Notes: generated from the letters alone by a model not told the origin. Shown: positions 46,581 to 55,215, counted from the first letter of the stretch. The stretch: DNA of 64,000 bases from Nonomuraea sp. NBC_00507 (GCF_036013525.1 NZ_CP107853.1:7440001-7504000), one strand, 5' to 3'. Program-made: numbers and translations.

Positions 46581-46634
46581 TATCGACCCCTCTGCGGGCT
46601 CAAGGCAGCAGTCACACAGAGAGGGGCGCCGGTG

Positions 46635-46868
46635 ATGCCCGATGCCACCCAGGTGTTCGCCGACCATCGTGAGCTGCTGTTCTCCATCGTCTACAACATG
46701 CTCGGCAGCGTCGCCGACACCGAGGACGTGCTGCAGGAGACCTGGCTGTCCTGGTCGTCGGCGAGCCGGGAGCGCGTCGACCACCCGCGTGCCTACCTGG
46801 TGCGCATCGCCGTCAACCAGGCTCTCGCCCAGCAGTCGGCCCTGCGCCGGCGCCGCGAGACCTACGTG
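46635..46868 (+). pseudogene. ECF41/SigJ-like sigma factor, 3' end lost at an IS605 junction
   Basis: From ATG 46635 (GAGGGG upstream) about 78 codons encode sigma region 2: FADHRELLFSIVYNMLGSVA, DTEDVLQETWLSW, HPRAYLVRIAVNQALAQ, RRRRETYV. In SigJ-type proteins ETYV is followed by GPWLPEPL; here the next codon is CGG and the frame runs through transposon sequence to a stop at 46908-46910. Region 4 and the SnoaL-like C-terminal domain are absent here and not found on the far side of the element. It cannot be a working sigma factor. Confidence 0.8.
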
Positions 46869-47263
46869 CGGACGGTGACCTCGTTCGCGTCGCCGGTCGA
46901 GCCCGCGTAGTAGGAGCGGGACCAGAAGTGGCCGCCCCACAGGTGTGTGCGGACGTGAGCGCCGTATTCCTGGCGGAGGTAGCGGGCCGAGACGCCTTTG
47001 AGGGAGTTGACGAGGGAGGACAGAGCGACCTTGGGCGGGTAGCGGACCAGGAGATGGACGTGGTCGTGTGCGCCGTTGAAGTCGGTCAGCTCGCAGTCGA
47101 ACTTCTCGCACACCTCTTTCATGATCTGTTCGCAGCGCTTCAGCATGGGGCTGGTGAGTGCGTCCCGCCGATATTTCGTGACAAACACCAAATGCGCGGA
47201 CAGGTCGTGTACGCAGTGACGTCCTGTTCTGATGTCGGGGTTCGGTTCCCATCGCGGTGACAT
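46862..47263 (-). pseudogene. tnpA: TnpA (Y1 HUH) transposase truncated at the catalytic Tyr
   Basis: 133 residues from ATG 47263. The HUH metal motif is present (H68, H70 in AHDHVHLLV) with normal IS200/IS605 features (HLVFVTKYRRDAL, FWSRSYYAGSTGDANEV). In the family the nucleophilic Tyr sits about 60 residues after the second His, in a ...KYIE.. helix. Here the stop TAG comes exactly at that point, after VRT, and the T and A of the codon lie within the sigma gene's ACC-TAC. TnpA therefore lacks its nucleophile and should be dead. Confidence 0.78.
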
Positions 47264-47278
47264 ACATCAAACGATAGA

Positions 47279-48604
47279 ATGAGCCGCGTGGAGCAGGAGA
47301 AACGCAACCGCGCTCATGTCACCCGCCTGGAGTTGGACCAGCGGCAGAGCGCCGTCTTGGACGGCCAGGCGCACAACGCGCGCCTACTGTGGAACCTGCT
47401 GCACGAGTTCTTCACCTTCCGGCAGGGCCGGTTCGCCTCCCTGGCCCAGTGCGATGAGGCCATCCGGGTCGCCCGCAAAGAGATCGACTGGCTCAACGAC
47501 CTGCCCGCGCAGGCGGCGCAGGCCGTGCTGAAGACCTACCGGCAGGCGTGGGCGAACTACTTCAACCCCGACCACCCGGCCGGGCGCCCCACGTTCAAGA
47601 GCCGGTTCCGCTCCCGGATGGCCGTCGATGTCCCCCAGGCGCGGGATCTGAACATCACCCGGATCAACCGGCGGTGGGGCGCGGTCAGCATCCCCAAACT
47701 CGGCCGTGTCCGCTTCCGGTGGACCAAGGACCTGCCGGGGGTCACGAAGGGCGGCCCGGACGGGAAGATCACCGGGGCGCGGTTGGTGAAGGAGGCAGGC
47801 GGGTGGCACATCGTGTTCCGGATCCAGACCGAGCAGCCGGTGCCGGCCCCGCATCCGGGGCCGCACACCGCGATCGACCGGGGCATCGCCGTGCCCTTGG
47901 CACTGTCCACCGGAGAGAAGATCTTCCACCGTAACCAGTGGCTGACCGGCGGAGAACAGCAACGCCTGCTCCGCCTCGAACGCAAAGCCGCCCGCCAGAA
48001 ACGAGCAGCGAAACCCGGACAGCGCACCAGCAACCGGCTGAAGACAACCTACGACCAGATCGCCCGCCTGCGCGCCAAAGCCAAGCGCCGGGCCATCGAC
48101 TGGCAGCACCAGACCACCGCCGAACTCACCGACCGGTTCAGCGTCATCGTGCTCGAAGACCTCAAGGTCACGAACATGATGGCGAGCGCCTCCGGCACCC
48201 GCGAACAGCCGGGCAGGAACGTCGCCCAAAAACGCGGCCTGAACCGGGCTATCGCCACCGAGGCATGGGCGCGCACCGCCGAGTTCCTCACCTACAAGGC
48301 CACCGACAAGGGCGGAAAGGTCGTCTACATCCCGGCGCCGGGCACCAGCCAGGAATGCCACGCCTGCCACACGATCATCGAAGGCTCCCGCGAGAGTCAG
48401 TCCCGGTTCGTGTGCAGGAATCCAGCATGCGGGTGGATCGGCAACGCCGACGTCAACGCCGCCCGCACCCAGTTGCATCGGTACAACTCAGCCGCCGGAC
48501 GGGCGGTCACCGGACGTGGAGGCCCTGCCGTATTGGGGCCGGTGAAGCGTCAAGCACCTCATGGCGGGCCCACCCGCACCACCCCGCACGGGGTGGCGCC
48601 GTAG
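47279..48604 (+). CDS. tnpB: TnpB RNA-guided nuclease, apparently intact
   Basis: Protein of 441 residues from ATG 47279; GTG 47288 is an alternative. Full TnpB layout: helical N-terminal part (RLELDQRQSAVLDGQAHNAR, LLWNLLHEFF), OB-like region, and a RuvC domain with all three acidic residues, D200 (TAIDRGIAV), E293 (VLEDLKVTN) and D391 (NADVNAARTQL). A zinc ribbon is inserted: C360-x2-C363 and C379-x4-C384. TnpB proteins use an RNA from the element's right end to cut DNA next to a short motif. It remains intact although the partner TnpA is broken. Confidence 0.9.
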   Translation: MSRVEQEKRNRAHVTRLELDQRQSAVLDGQAHNARLLWNLLHEFFTFRQGRFASLAQCDEAIRVARKEIDWLNDLPAQAAQAVLKTYRQAWANYFNPDHPAGRPTFKSRFRSRMAVDVPQARDLNITRINRRWGAVSIPKLGRVRFRWTKDLPGVTKGGPDGKITGARLVKEAGGWHIVFRIQTEQPVPAPHPGPHTAIDRGIAVPLALSTGEKIFHRNQWLTGGEQQRLLRLERKAARQKRAAKPGQRTSNRLKTTYDQIARLRAKAKRRAIDWQHQTTAELTDRFSVIVLEDLKVTNMMASASGTREQPGRNVAQKRGLNRAIATEAWARTAEFLTYKATDKGGKVVYIPAPGTSQECHACHTIIEGSRESQSRFVCRNPACGWIGNADVNAARTQLHRYNSAAGRAVTGRGGPAVLGPVKRQAPHGGPTRTTPHGVAP

Positions 48605-48647
48605 CGGCCATGAGAATCCTCCCCATTCATGCGGAGGAGCACGTCAA
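48480..48647 (+). ncRNA. Candidate omega/right-end RNA of TnpB
   Basis: The TnpB guide RNA of known elements covers the 3' end of tnpB and the right end. Here the region includes GC-rich inverted segments (CCCCGCACGGGGTGG) and the terminal hairpin TCCTCC (48617-48622) with GGAGGA (48633-48638), then GCACGTCAA. The guide would be the host sequence beginning at about 48648. Extent is estimated by analogy, not shown. Confidence 0.4.
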
Positions 48648-48712
48648 ACCGTCAGCAATCCCGACAAGCTGACAAGCTCGCCCACGTCCCCGAAAGGTCC
48701 GCCGAATGATCA

Positions 48713-49315
48713 TCAGATCCAGCCTTCCTCCCAGGCCCGGTGGGCGGCCGCGTGGCGGGAGCTGACGCCGAGCTTGGCCATGGCCGCCGACAGGTAGTTG
48801 CGTACCGTGCCCGGCGCCAGATGGACCTGGGCGGCGATCTCCCTGACCGAGGCGCCCGTCCGTGAGGCCCGCAGCACCTCCAGCTCCCGGTCGCTGAGCG
48901 GGCAGTCGTCCTCGGTCAGCGCGGAGGCGGCGATGTCGGGATCGACGTACCGTCGTCCGGCCGCGACGTCACGGATGATCTCCGCGAGCCTGGTGGCAGG
49001 TGTGGTCTTGGGCACGAACCCGCTCACCCCCGCCGCCAGCGCGCGGCGCAACACTCCCGGCCGGGCGTGCCGCGTGACCAGGATGATCTTGATGGGGGAC
49101 TCCGCCCTGATCTCCTCGGCGGCCCGCAGGCCGTCGGCGGGCGGCATCTCCAGGTCCAGCACGGCGATGTCGGGCTGGTGCGCGCGGGCCAGGCGCACGG
49201 CGTCGGTGGAGGTGGCCGCCTCAGCGGCCACGGTCAGGTCCTCCTCCAGCTCCAGCAGCGCCGCCAGGGCGCCCCTGATCAGGTCCTCGTCGTCGGCGAT
49301 CAGCAGCCGGATCAT
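48713..49315 (-). CDS. NarL/DesR-type response regulator
   Basis: Protein of 200 residues from ATG 49315. Receiver domain with acidic pocket (LIADDEDL), phosphoacceptor Asp in DIAVLDLEMPPADGL and Lys in GFVPKTTP, then a LuxR-type HTH (LSDRELEVLRASRTGASVREIA, GTVRNYLSAAMAKLGVSSRHAA). Overlaps the kinase gene stop by four bases, so they are coupled. Likely binds the paired palindromes at 50637-50674. Confidence 0.92.
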   Translation of the reverse strand: MIRLLIADDEDLIRGALAALLELEEDLTVAAEAATSTDAVRLARAHQPDIAVLDLEMPPADGLRAAEEIRAESPIKIILVTRHARPGVLRRALAAGVSGFVPKTTPATRLAEIIRDVAAGRRYVDPDIAASALTEDDCPLSDRELEVLRASRTGASVREIAAQVHLAPGTVRNYLSAAMAKLGVSSRHAAAHRAWEEGWI

Positions 49316-50592
49316 CGTGCCCCCACCGGCAGGGTGGCGGTCACGACGAAGTCGTCGCCGTCATGCCGCCAGGTCAGCTCGCCGCCCGCGGCCCGCAGCC
49401 GCTCAGCGAGGGTAGGGAGGCCGGTGCCCAGACCAGGACCGGCGTCTCCATCGACGCCGGCCCTGGCCCCGCCGCCGATGCCCGGACCGGGGCTGGTGCC
49501 CGGACCGGGCGCGCCGTCGTTGCCGATCCGGAGGCAGGCCAGGCCGCCGGTGATCCGGTAGGCGATCTCCGCGTGCCGGGCACGGCTGTGGCGCAGCACG
49601 TTGGTGGTGGCCTCCCGCATCACCAGGCCCAGCAGATGCCTGCTCGGCTCGGGAAGGGGGTGAGAGGCGGCGGCGGGGTCGAGCTCCATCCGGGCGTCGA
49701 TGCCGGCCGCGGCGAGCACTCCGGTCGCGTTCGCGATCTCCTCCTCCAGCGTGACCCGGCGGTAACCCTGGACGACGGCGCGGGTGTCCCGCAGCGCGTC
49801 CGTCGCCAGCCGCCGCACCTGCGTCATCTCCTCGGCCGCCCGGGCCGGGTCGGCCGGCGCCAGCCGGGCCGCCAGCTCGCTCTTGAGCGCGATCACCTGC
49901 AGGTGGTGGCCTTGGATGTCGTGCAGGTCGGCGGCGAAGCGCAGCCGCTCGTCCTTGACCGCCAGCTCCGCCGACAACCGGCGGGCCGCGTTCAGCCGCT
50001 CCGCGACGTCCCACGCCCACAACATGCCGAGCATGACCCAGCCGGTGAAGACGACCAGCCCGGCCGGGAACGCCGCCGCGAACACGACCGCGTGCTCCGA
50101 GACCGCGGCCGTGACCCCGCCGAGGACCGCCGCGACCGCCGCCGCCGTGGCGATCAGCAGCCACCGGCGCCGAGCCGGCAGGAACATCGCGACGATGGAG
50201 ACCATCATCGCCGGGCCGAACGACCACAGCCCGTAGTCCCGCAGGGCGAGCAGGATCCCGCCCAGCACCACCGCGCCCGCGCCCCCGGCCACCAGCCACC
50301 GCACCGGCGGCCGCCCGGCCGGGTCCGCGCCGCCCGGGTCGAGGTCGGCCCGGGGGAGGCGGCGGCTGATCGACACCGCGATGGCCGGCAATGCGACCGT
50401 CAGGGCGCCCACGGCGGCGAGCCGGGCCGCGACCGGCACCGTCGGGTCCGTGATCCGGCTCCTGACGCTGAAGACCAGGAAGAACGCGGTGACGCCGAAG
50501 AGACTCCACCACGTGTAGCGCCGGAAGTTGGTCAGCCCTGTCCCGGGATCGACCGGCAGGTCACGCACGGGGCCATTGTCGCAGCAATCCAC
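49312..50592 (-). CDS. DesK-type sensor histidine kinase
   Basis: Protein of about 426 residues. The start GTG 50592 is uncertain; GTG 50568 in the same frame is equally possible since neither has a clear ribosome site. Five or so N-terminal membrane helices (WWSLFGVTAFFLVF, VALPAIAVSISRRL, GAGAVVLGGILLAL), then a HisKA_3 dimerisation helix with the phospho-His in FAADLHDIQGHHLQ, and an HATPase domain (MREATTNVLRHSRARHAEI, GLPTLAERLRAAGGEL). Membrane sensor for the downstream response regulator. Confidence 0.9.
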   Translation of the reverse strand: MDCCDNGPVRDLPVDPGTGLTNFRRYTWWSLFGVTAFFLVFSVRSRITDPTVPVAARLAAVGALTVALPAIAVSISRRLPRADLDPGGADPAGRPPVRWLVAGGAGAVVLGGILLALRDYGLWSFGPAMMVSIVAMFLPARRRWLLIATAAAVAAVLGGVTAAVSEHAVVFAAAFPAGLVVFTGWVMLGMLWAWDVAERLNAARRLSAELAVKDERLRFAADLHDIQGHHLQVIALKSELAARLAPADPARAAEEMTQVRRLATDALRDTRAVVQGYRRVTLEEEIANATGVLAAAGIDARMELDPAAASHPLPEPSRHLLGLVMREATTNVLRHSRARHAEIAYRITGGLACLRIGNDGAPGPGTSPGPGIGGGARAGVDGDAGPGLGTGLPTLAERLRAAGGELTWRHDGDDFVVTATLPVGAR

Positions 50593-50636
50593 CGCGCAGG
50601 CCCGCCGCCGCCGTACCCCGACCCGCTGATGACAAA

Positions 50637-50656
50637 TGTCACGCGATCGTGTGACA
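50637..50656. promoter_or_regulatory. 20-bp near-perfect palindrome A
   Basis: TGTCACGCGATCGTGTGACA, 9 of 10 paired positions. Divergent control region between the kinase operon and the membrane-protein gene; candidate binding site of the response regulator. Confidence 0.55.
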
Positions 50657-50674
50657 CGTCCACGCGTGGACGTG
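50655..50674. promoter_or_regulatory. 20-bp perfect palindrome B
   Basis: CACGTCCACGCGTGGACGTG, all ten paired positions match. Overlaps palindrome A by two bases, so centres are 18 bp apart. Confidence 0.55.
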
Positions 50675-50758
50675 CGGTTTCGGCGCTACCGAAGGGGTGC
50701 ACGCGTCGGCGAGCCTGGAGGTCGTCCATACCTCACCCCCGTATCAAGGAGGCCTTCC

Positions 50759-51337
50759 ATGGAAGCCGCCACCACCGATCCCACCCCCAGGCGCTGGATC
50801 GGCGTACTCAAGGGCCGCTGGCCGACCGCGGTCGCCATCGGGCTGACGTTCCTGTCGTTGAGCAGCGGCAGCGGCCTGAGCGAGGAGGTGGAGAACCTCG
50901 CGCAGGCCCTGCCCGCCCTGCCGCTGCTGTATCTCGTCGTCGCCAAGCTGCGCAGGCCCGAGCTGTCGTGGCCGCTGCTGGGCGTGGGCATGGTGATCAT
51001 CGTCGGGGCGCGGCTGCTGGATCTGATCGCGCCCTCCACGGTCCTGCTCGCCCTGGCGCTGCTCGTGCTGGTCTGGGGCGCGATCGACGGGCATCTGCGC
51101 CAGCCCGGCGAATTCAGGCTCCAGGCGATCGGCATGATCGGGTTCGGCGCACTGGCGCTGGCCGGGCTGGTCGTCGAGCCGGAGGCAGGCCGTTACGTGG
51201 TGGCGGCGGGATGGTTGCTGCACGGCGTATGGGACTTCGTGCACCTGCGCCGTGGCACGGTGGTGGCCCGCTCCTACGCCGAGTGGTGCGGCGTGCTCGA
51301 CGTGCTGATCGGGCTCGAGTTGATCTTCCTGGTGTGA
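50759..51337 (+). CDS. Small integral membrane protein, unknown function
   Basis: Protein of 192 residues from ATG 50759 with an ideal AAGGAGG six bases upstream. Five or six hydrophobic segments (LPALPLLYLVVAKL, LLGVGMVIIVGARLL, TVLLALALLVLVWGAI, IGMIGFGALALAGLVV, VLDVLIGLELIFLV). No family recognised. Divergent from the DesK/DesR-like pair across two palindromes, so it is the most likely direct target of that system. Confidence 0.8.
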   Translation: MEAATTDPTPRRWIGVLKGRWPTAVAIGLTFLSLSSGSGLSEEVENLAQALPALPLLYLVVAKLRRPELSWPLLGVGMVIIVGARLLDLIAPSTVLLALALLVLVWGAIDGHLRQPGEFRLQAIGMIGFGALALAGLVVEPEAGRYVVAAGWLLHGVWDFVHLRRGTVVARSYAEWCGVLDVLIGLELIFLV

Positions 51338-51354
51338 CGCGTGACGCTCAGCGA

Positions 51355-52041
51355 TCAGGAGGTCGTCGTGGGCGAGGAACTCGGAGAGGAGCTCGGCGAG
51401 GAGCTCGGCGAGGGGGAGGAGGTCGGCGGCTGGCCGGGCCGGTGGTCGCCGTGCCAGCGGCCGCCCTTGCCGCGCCAGCCCTGCCCGTCGCGCAAGGCCG
51501 CCTCATGGATGGCGACGGCCGTGGCCGTGGCGCCGTCCACCTTGGCGGTGACCATGACCTTCTCCCCGGTCGTCACCGCGTCGATGCCCTCGCTGCCGCG
51601 GTTGATCCGGGTGTCTGCGTTGACCACGTACTCCTTGGTGTACCCGTCCTCGCTCTTGACCGTGATCGAGTCCTGGTCGACGGCCGTGACGTCGCCGAAC
51701 TGGGAGGCGACGGTCACGTATGCGCCCGTGCCGTCCTTCACGACGTACTCGCCGTGAAGGGGCATACCGCCGAAGCCCATCTTGCGGCCCCAGCCCCGCT
51801 CGCGTCCCGGTGCCTGGTCGGACGGCGTACCGGACGGGCTCGCCGACGGTGCGGCAGTGCCAGTGGCCGTGGGTGTCGGCGAGGGCGACGGCGAGAAGGC
51901 CGCCGCGGCGGCGACGCCGGCGCCCGCGACGAGGACGACCGCGGTGGTGCCGGCGAGCAGCAGGGAACGGGGGAAGCGGCGCCTGGGCGGCTCGTTCCCC
52001 AGGGTTTCCGCGGTGCTGAATCCGTCCGGCTCAGAGCTCAT
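51355..52041 (-). CDS. DUF5666-like membrane-anchored protein
   Basis: Protein of 228 residues from ATG 52041, chosen for GGGAGGAA upstream. One N-terminal membrane segment (SLLLAGTTAVVLVAGAGVAA) then a Ser/Pro/Thr-rich extracellular linker. The core (GAYVTVASQFGDVTAVDQDS, TVKSEDGYTKEYVVNADT, GEKVMVTAKVDGATATAVAI) resembles DUF5666 beta-barrel repeats of unknown role. The C-terminus is low-complexity (SPSSSPSSSP), encoded by short GCTCGGCGAGGA direct repeats. Tail to tail with the membrane-protein gene, 17 bp apart. Confidence 0.75.
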   Translation of the reverse strand: MSSEPDGFSTAETLGNEPPRRRFPRSLLLAGTTAVVLVAGAGVAAAAAFSPSPSPTPTATGTAAPSASPSGTPSDQAPGRERGWGRKMGFGGMPLHGEYVVKDGTGAYVTVASQFGDVTAVDQDSITVKSEDGYTKEYVVNADTRINRGSEGIDAVTTGEKVMVTAKVDGATATAVAIHEAALRDGQGWRGKGGRWHGDHRPGQPPTSSPSPSSSPSSSPSSSPTTTS

Positions 52042-52179
52042 GGTGTTCCTCCCCGATAGGTATGCAATGCGATAACCGTGCATCAAGCCACCTAAGACCG
52101 CCGTAAATGCCGTTCGTCCCCAGATGTGTACTCTCCGTGCGGAACGGCGCACCCATCGCCGGAGGACCGTCATGGGCCG

Positions 52180-54909
52180 CTAATCGTCAAGCGGGTCGTA
52201 GAGGTCCAGGTCGCTGTGCTCGGTGAGCAGGGCGGGCGCGGTGGCCTTCAGAGGCTGTTCGGTCCAGATGCATTTGCCGGTGGCGGTGTAGCGGGTGCCC
52301 CAGCGGTGGGAGATGGCGGACACCAGCTGGAGTCCCCGTCCGCCCTCGTCGGTTTCGGCGGCGCGGCGGATGCGGGGGGTGGTGAGGCTGCCGTCGGAGA
52401 CCTCGCAGGTGAGGACGTCGCTGCGCAGCAGGCGAAGCTGGATGGGGCCCTTGGCGTGCCGGACGACGTTGCCGACCAGCTCGCTGGCCAGCAGCTCCGT
52501 GGTCGTCGACAGGGCGTCCAGGTTCCAGGCGCTGAGCTGGGCCCGGACGTGTTCGCGGGCCTGGCGCGCGGCCTTGGGGTGCTCGGGCAGCGGCCAGGAG
52601 GCCATGTCGTCGCCCGGCAGGGCGTGGGTGCGCGCGATCAGCAGGGCGGCGTCGTCGTTGGTCCCGTCCGTGGGCAGCAGGGTGGTGGTGAGCCTGTCGC
52701 ACAGGGCTTCGAGGCATGCGGCACAGCGAAGCCCCGTCACGGCCGGAGCGGCGGCATGATCGCGGTGCGGGCACGCCGTCCCGGGCAGCGCCTCGCGGAC
52801 GGCGCTGGTGAGGGCCTTGGCGAGATGAGCCATGCCCTGGTCGATGTCGAGAGTGGAGGATTCGACCAGGCCGTCGGTGTACAGCACCAGCAGACTGCCG
52901 TCGGGCAGGTCCAGCTCCACGGTGTCGAAGGGCGGGGTGGCGGCGCCGAGGGGCGAGTTCGGGTCGGCGTCGGGGAAGTGCACGCTGCCGTCCGGGTGGA
53001 CGACGGCGGGCGGGGGGTGGCCGGCGCGGGTGAGGACGCAGCCGCGGGTGGTGGGGTCGTAGACCAGGTACAGGCAGGTGGCGTAGAAGTCGTCGCCAAG
53101 GTCGCTGACCAGGTCGTTGAGGTGGGTGAGCAGGTCGTCGGGAGGCAGTTCGAGGTCGGCGAGGGTACGGACGGCGGTGCGCAGGCGGCCCATGGTGACC
53201 GCCTCCGACACGCCGTGCCCCATGACGTCGCCGATGACGATGGCGACCCGGTCCGCCGACAGCGGGATGACGTCGTACCAGTCGCCGCCCACCTCCATTT
53301 CCGTGCCGGCGGGTAGGTAGCGGGCCGCGGCGGTGACCGCGGGCAGCGGCGGCAGCTCGCGCGGGAGCAGGCCGCGCTGCAGTTCCTTGGCGCGCGTGTG
53401 CTCCCTGTCGTACAGGCGGGCCCGTTCCATGGCCTGGGCGACCAGCCCGCTGAGCGCGGTGAGCAGGTTGCGCTCCTCGCCGGTGAACAGGCGCGGCTCG
53501 GCGAAGGAGACGACACAGCTGCCCACCGGGCGTCCCGAGGCGATCAGCGGCAGGAAGGCCCACGCCTTCTTGCCTCCCTCCGCGGGCAGGCCGGCCGTCT
53601 TCGGGTAGCGCTCGATGTACTCCTCGACCGAGGTGATGAACTGCGGGCTACGCTGACGCAGAACCTCCGCGATCGGGAGTCCCGAGCCGGCCGGTATCCG
53701 GGAGATCCGCTCGATGAACTCCGCGGAGTACCCGGTGAACCCGACCGGCCGCAGGTGGTCGCCCTCCCGGAAGGCGAGCATCAGTCCGGCGGCGCCGAAC
53801 GACGGCAGGATGTGATCGGCGGTGGCGTCCACCACGTCCTGCACCGTGACCGCCTCGGCCAGCGCCCTGGTCAACTGGCTGATGCGGGAGGCCCGCTCGG
53901 TGGCCGCGCGCTCGGCGTTGTGCGCCTGCGGACCGGTGACCGTCCCCAGTGCCTCGTGTGTCCGGGTGACGTCCCACAGGGTGCCGGCCATGCGTGCCGG
54001 TTCACCGTTCTCATCGACGACCAATCGGCCGCGGACCCGTACCCAGCCGGTCGTCCCGTCCGGGCGGCACACCCGATATTCGGTGCTGTACATCCGTCCC
54101 AGGCGGATCGCCTCGTCGATGTCGGCCAGCACCCACGGCAGATCGTCGGGGTGGACGGCGCCCAACCAGGTCTCGATCCGGCTGTCGAAGGTGTCCGGAG
54201 CGATGCCGAACGCGGTGAGCGTCGCGTCGTTCCAGACGACGTCACCGGTCCGGATGTCCCAGTCCCAGCTGCCGACCGCCGGCAGCTCCTGCGGGAGATG
54301 CGAGCCAGGGGGCTGTTCCTGGCTCCCCGGGAGGCTCGAAGCAGGCGGAGGTCCGGAGGGCTTGCTCAGGCGTTCGCCGGCCCATCGGCCCAGCATGTCG
54401 AGAAAGGCTCGTTGCCCGGCCGACGGCTCCTGCGAGGAGAGCGTCACGACCGACAACGTGCCGACCGGCCGGCCCGGGCCGAGCAGCGGGACCGCCGCCA
54501 TCGCCGTACCGGCCGGCCACGCCCGGGACTCGCCCGCCGTCGCGTCAGGTTCGCGCATGCCAGGGACGAGGTTCGCCAAGGGCGCCCAGACGAACGCACT
54601 GTCCCGGAACGCGCGTGCCGGGGCGAGCGGGCCGCTTCCGTCAATGCGCTCCCATTCCTGGGCGAAGGCCGGAGGCAGGCCGCTGGTCACCACCAGGCGC
54701 AGCCCGCCGCCGAGGCCGGGACGGCCCAGGTGCACCATGCCGCCCAGTCCGGCAAGATCGGCCACCGCCTGCTGGATCGCGAACCGCAGGAGCTCGATCC
54801 CCCATAGATCGTCACCCACCTCGGACAGCAGCCGTTGCCGCTCCTCCCAGATCCGGCCCGCCCCCGTGAACCGCGGACCGGGCGCATGCTGGTCGTCGCC
54901 CATCCCCAT
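52180..54909 (-). CDS. Multidomain GAF-PAS-GAF-SpoIIE phosphatase with C-terminal anti-sigma-type ATPase
   Basis: Protein of 909 residues from ATG 54909 (ATG 54903 also possible). Order: GAF (about 20-190, GTLSVVTLSSQEPS), PAS (about 212-325, VGSWDWDIRTGDVVWNDAT), second GAF (about 340-500), PP2C-type SpoIIE domain (about 515-710, GGDWYDVIPLSADRVAIVIG, DVMGHGVSEAVTMGRL, metal-binding Asp residues present), and an RsbW-like HATPase (about 770-895, ASELVGNVVRHAKGPIQ, GRGLQLVSAISHRWG). It is a sensor that would dephosphorylate an anti-anti-sigma factor and may also bind it or a sigma factor. No partner STAS gene is nearby. Confidence 0.88.
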   Translation of the reverse strand: MGMGDDQHAPGPRFTGAGRIWEERQRLLSEVGDDLWGIELLRFAIQQAVADLAGLGGMVHLGRPGLGGGLRLVVTSGLPPAFAQEWERIDGSGPLAPARAFRDSAFVWAPLANLVPGMREPDATAGESRAWPAGTAMAAVPLLGPGRPVGTLSVVTLSSQEPSAGQRAFLDMLGRWAGERLSKPSGPPPASSLPGSQEQPPGSHLPQELPAVGSWDWDIRTGDVVWNDATLTAFGIAPDTFDSRIETWLGAVHPDDLPWVLADIDEAIRLGRMYSTEYRVCRPDGTTGWVRVRGRLVVDENGEPARMAGTLWDVTRTHEALGTVTGPQAHNAERAATERASRISQLTRALAEAVTVQDVVDATADHILPSFGAAGLMLAFREGDHLRPVGFTGYSAEFIERISRIPAGSGLPIAEVLRQRSPQFITSVEEYIERYPKTAGLPAEGGKKAWAFLPLIASGRPVGSCVVSFAEPRLFTGEERNLLTALSGLVAQAMERARLYDREHTRAKELQRGLLPRELPPLPAVTAAARYLPAGTEMEVGGDWYDVIPLSADRVAIVIGDVMGHGVSEAVTMGRLRTAVRTLADLELPPDDLLTHLNDLVSDLGDDFYATCLYLVYDPTTRGCVLTRAGHPPPAVVHPDGSVHFPDADPNSPLGAATPPFDTVELDLPDGSLLVLYTDGLVESSTLDIDQGMAHLAKALTSAVREALPGTACPHRDHAAAPAVTGLRCAACLEALCDRLTTTLLPTDGTNDDAALLIARTHALPGDDMASWPLPEHPKAARQAREHVRAQLSAWNLDALSTTTELLASELVGNVVRHAKGPIQLRLLRSDVLTCEVSDGSLTTPRIRRAAETDEGGRGLQLVSAISHRWGTRYTATGKCIWTEQPLKATAPALLTEHSDLDLYDPLDD

Positions 54910-54953
54910 CCCCTGCCCTTCACCACGTCGCCAGGGTCGTCACCAGGGTCAAG

Positions 54954-55196
54954 ATGGGGGAATTAGTACAGAGTATAGCTACAGAGCGCACACAGACCAT
55001 CGCTCGACTCGCACGTGGGAGCACGGGAAAGCACCGCCGGTTCGCCGACCTCGCCACGCTGACCGGCCACGCCGGCTCGGTCCATGCGGTCGCCTCCAGC
55101 CCGGACGGCAGGGCGCCGGCCGCCGCGGGCTCCGACGGACGCGTTCACATCTGGAACGCGCCGACCGCGCGGCCGTGTGTCACGGACGCTTACTAA
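54954..55196 (+). pseudogene. Relic of a WD40-repeat protein
   Basis: An 80-codon frame whose last half is one WD40 unit: LATLTGHAGSVHAVASSPDG then SDGRVHIWNAPTARP. WD40 proteins need several such repeats, and the rest is absent. The frame starts 44 bp from the phosphatase start with no Shine-Dalgarno. It is most likely a leftover piece of a larger gene; expression is doubtful. The surrounding 54910-55251 holds this and the furA promoter only. Confidence 0.5.
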
Positions 55197-55215
55197 ACTT
55201 GTACTGTTCGTTGTC

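Larger units (their letters stand above)
46869..48647. mobile_element. IS200/IS605-family element, left end deleted
   Basis: Divergent tnpA (minus) and tnpB (plus) in IS605 order, 15 bp between their starts. The right end has the typical subterminal hairpin and GTCAA terminus at 48643-48647. The left end, with the last residues of TnpA and its own hairpin, is missing; sigma-factor sequence abuts directly. Confidence 0.75.

Noticed and set aside
46869..47263. TnpA as an intact transposase
   Set aside because: Although the frame is open, it ends before the catalytic Tyr and the left IS end is absent.
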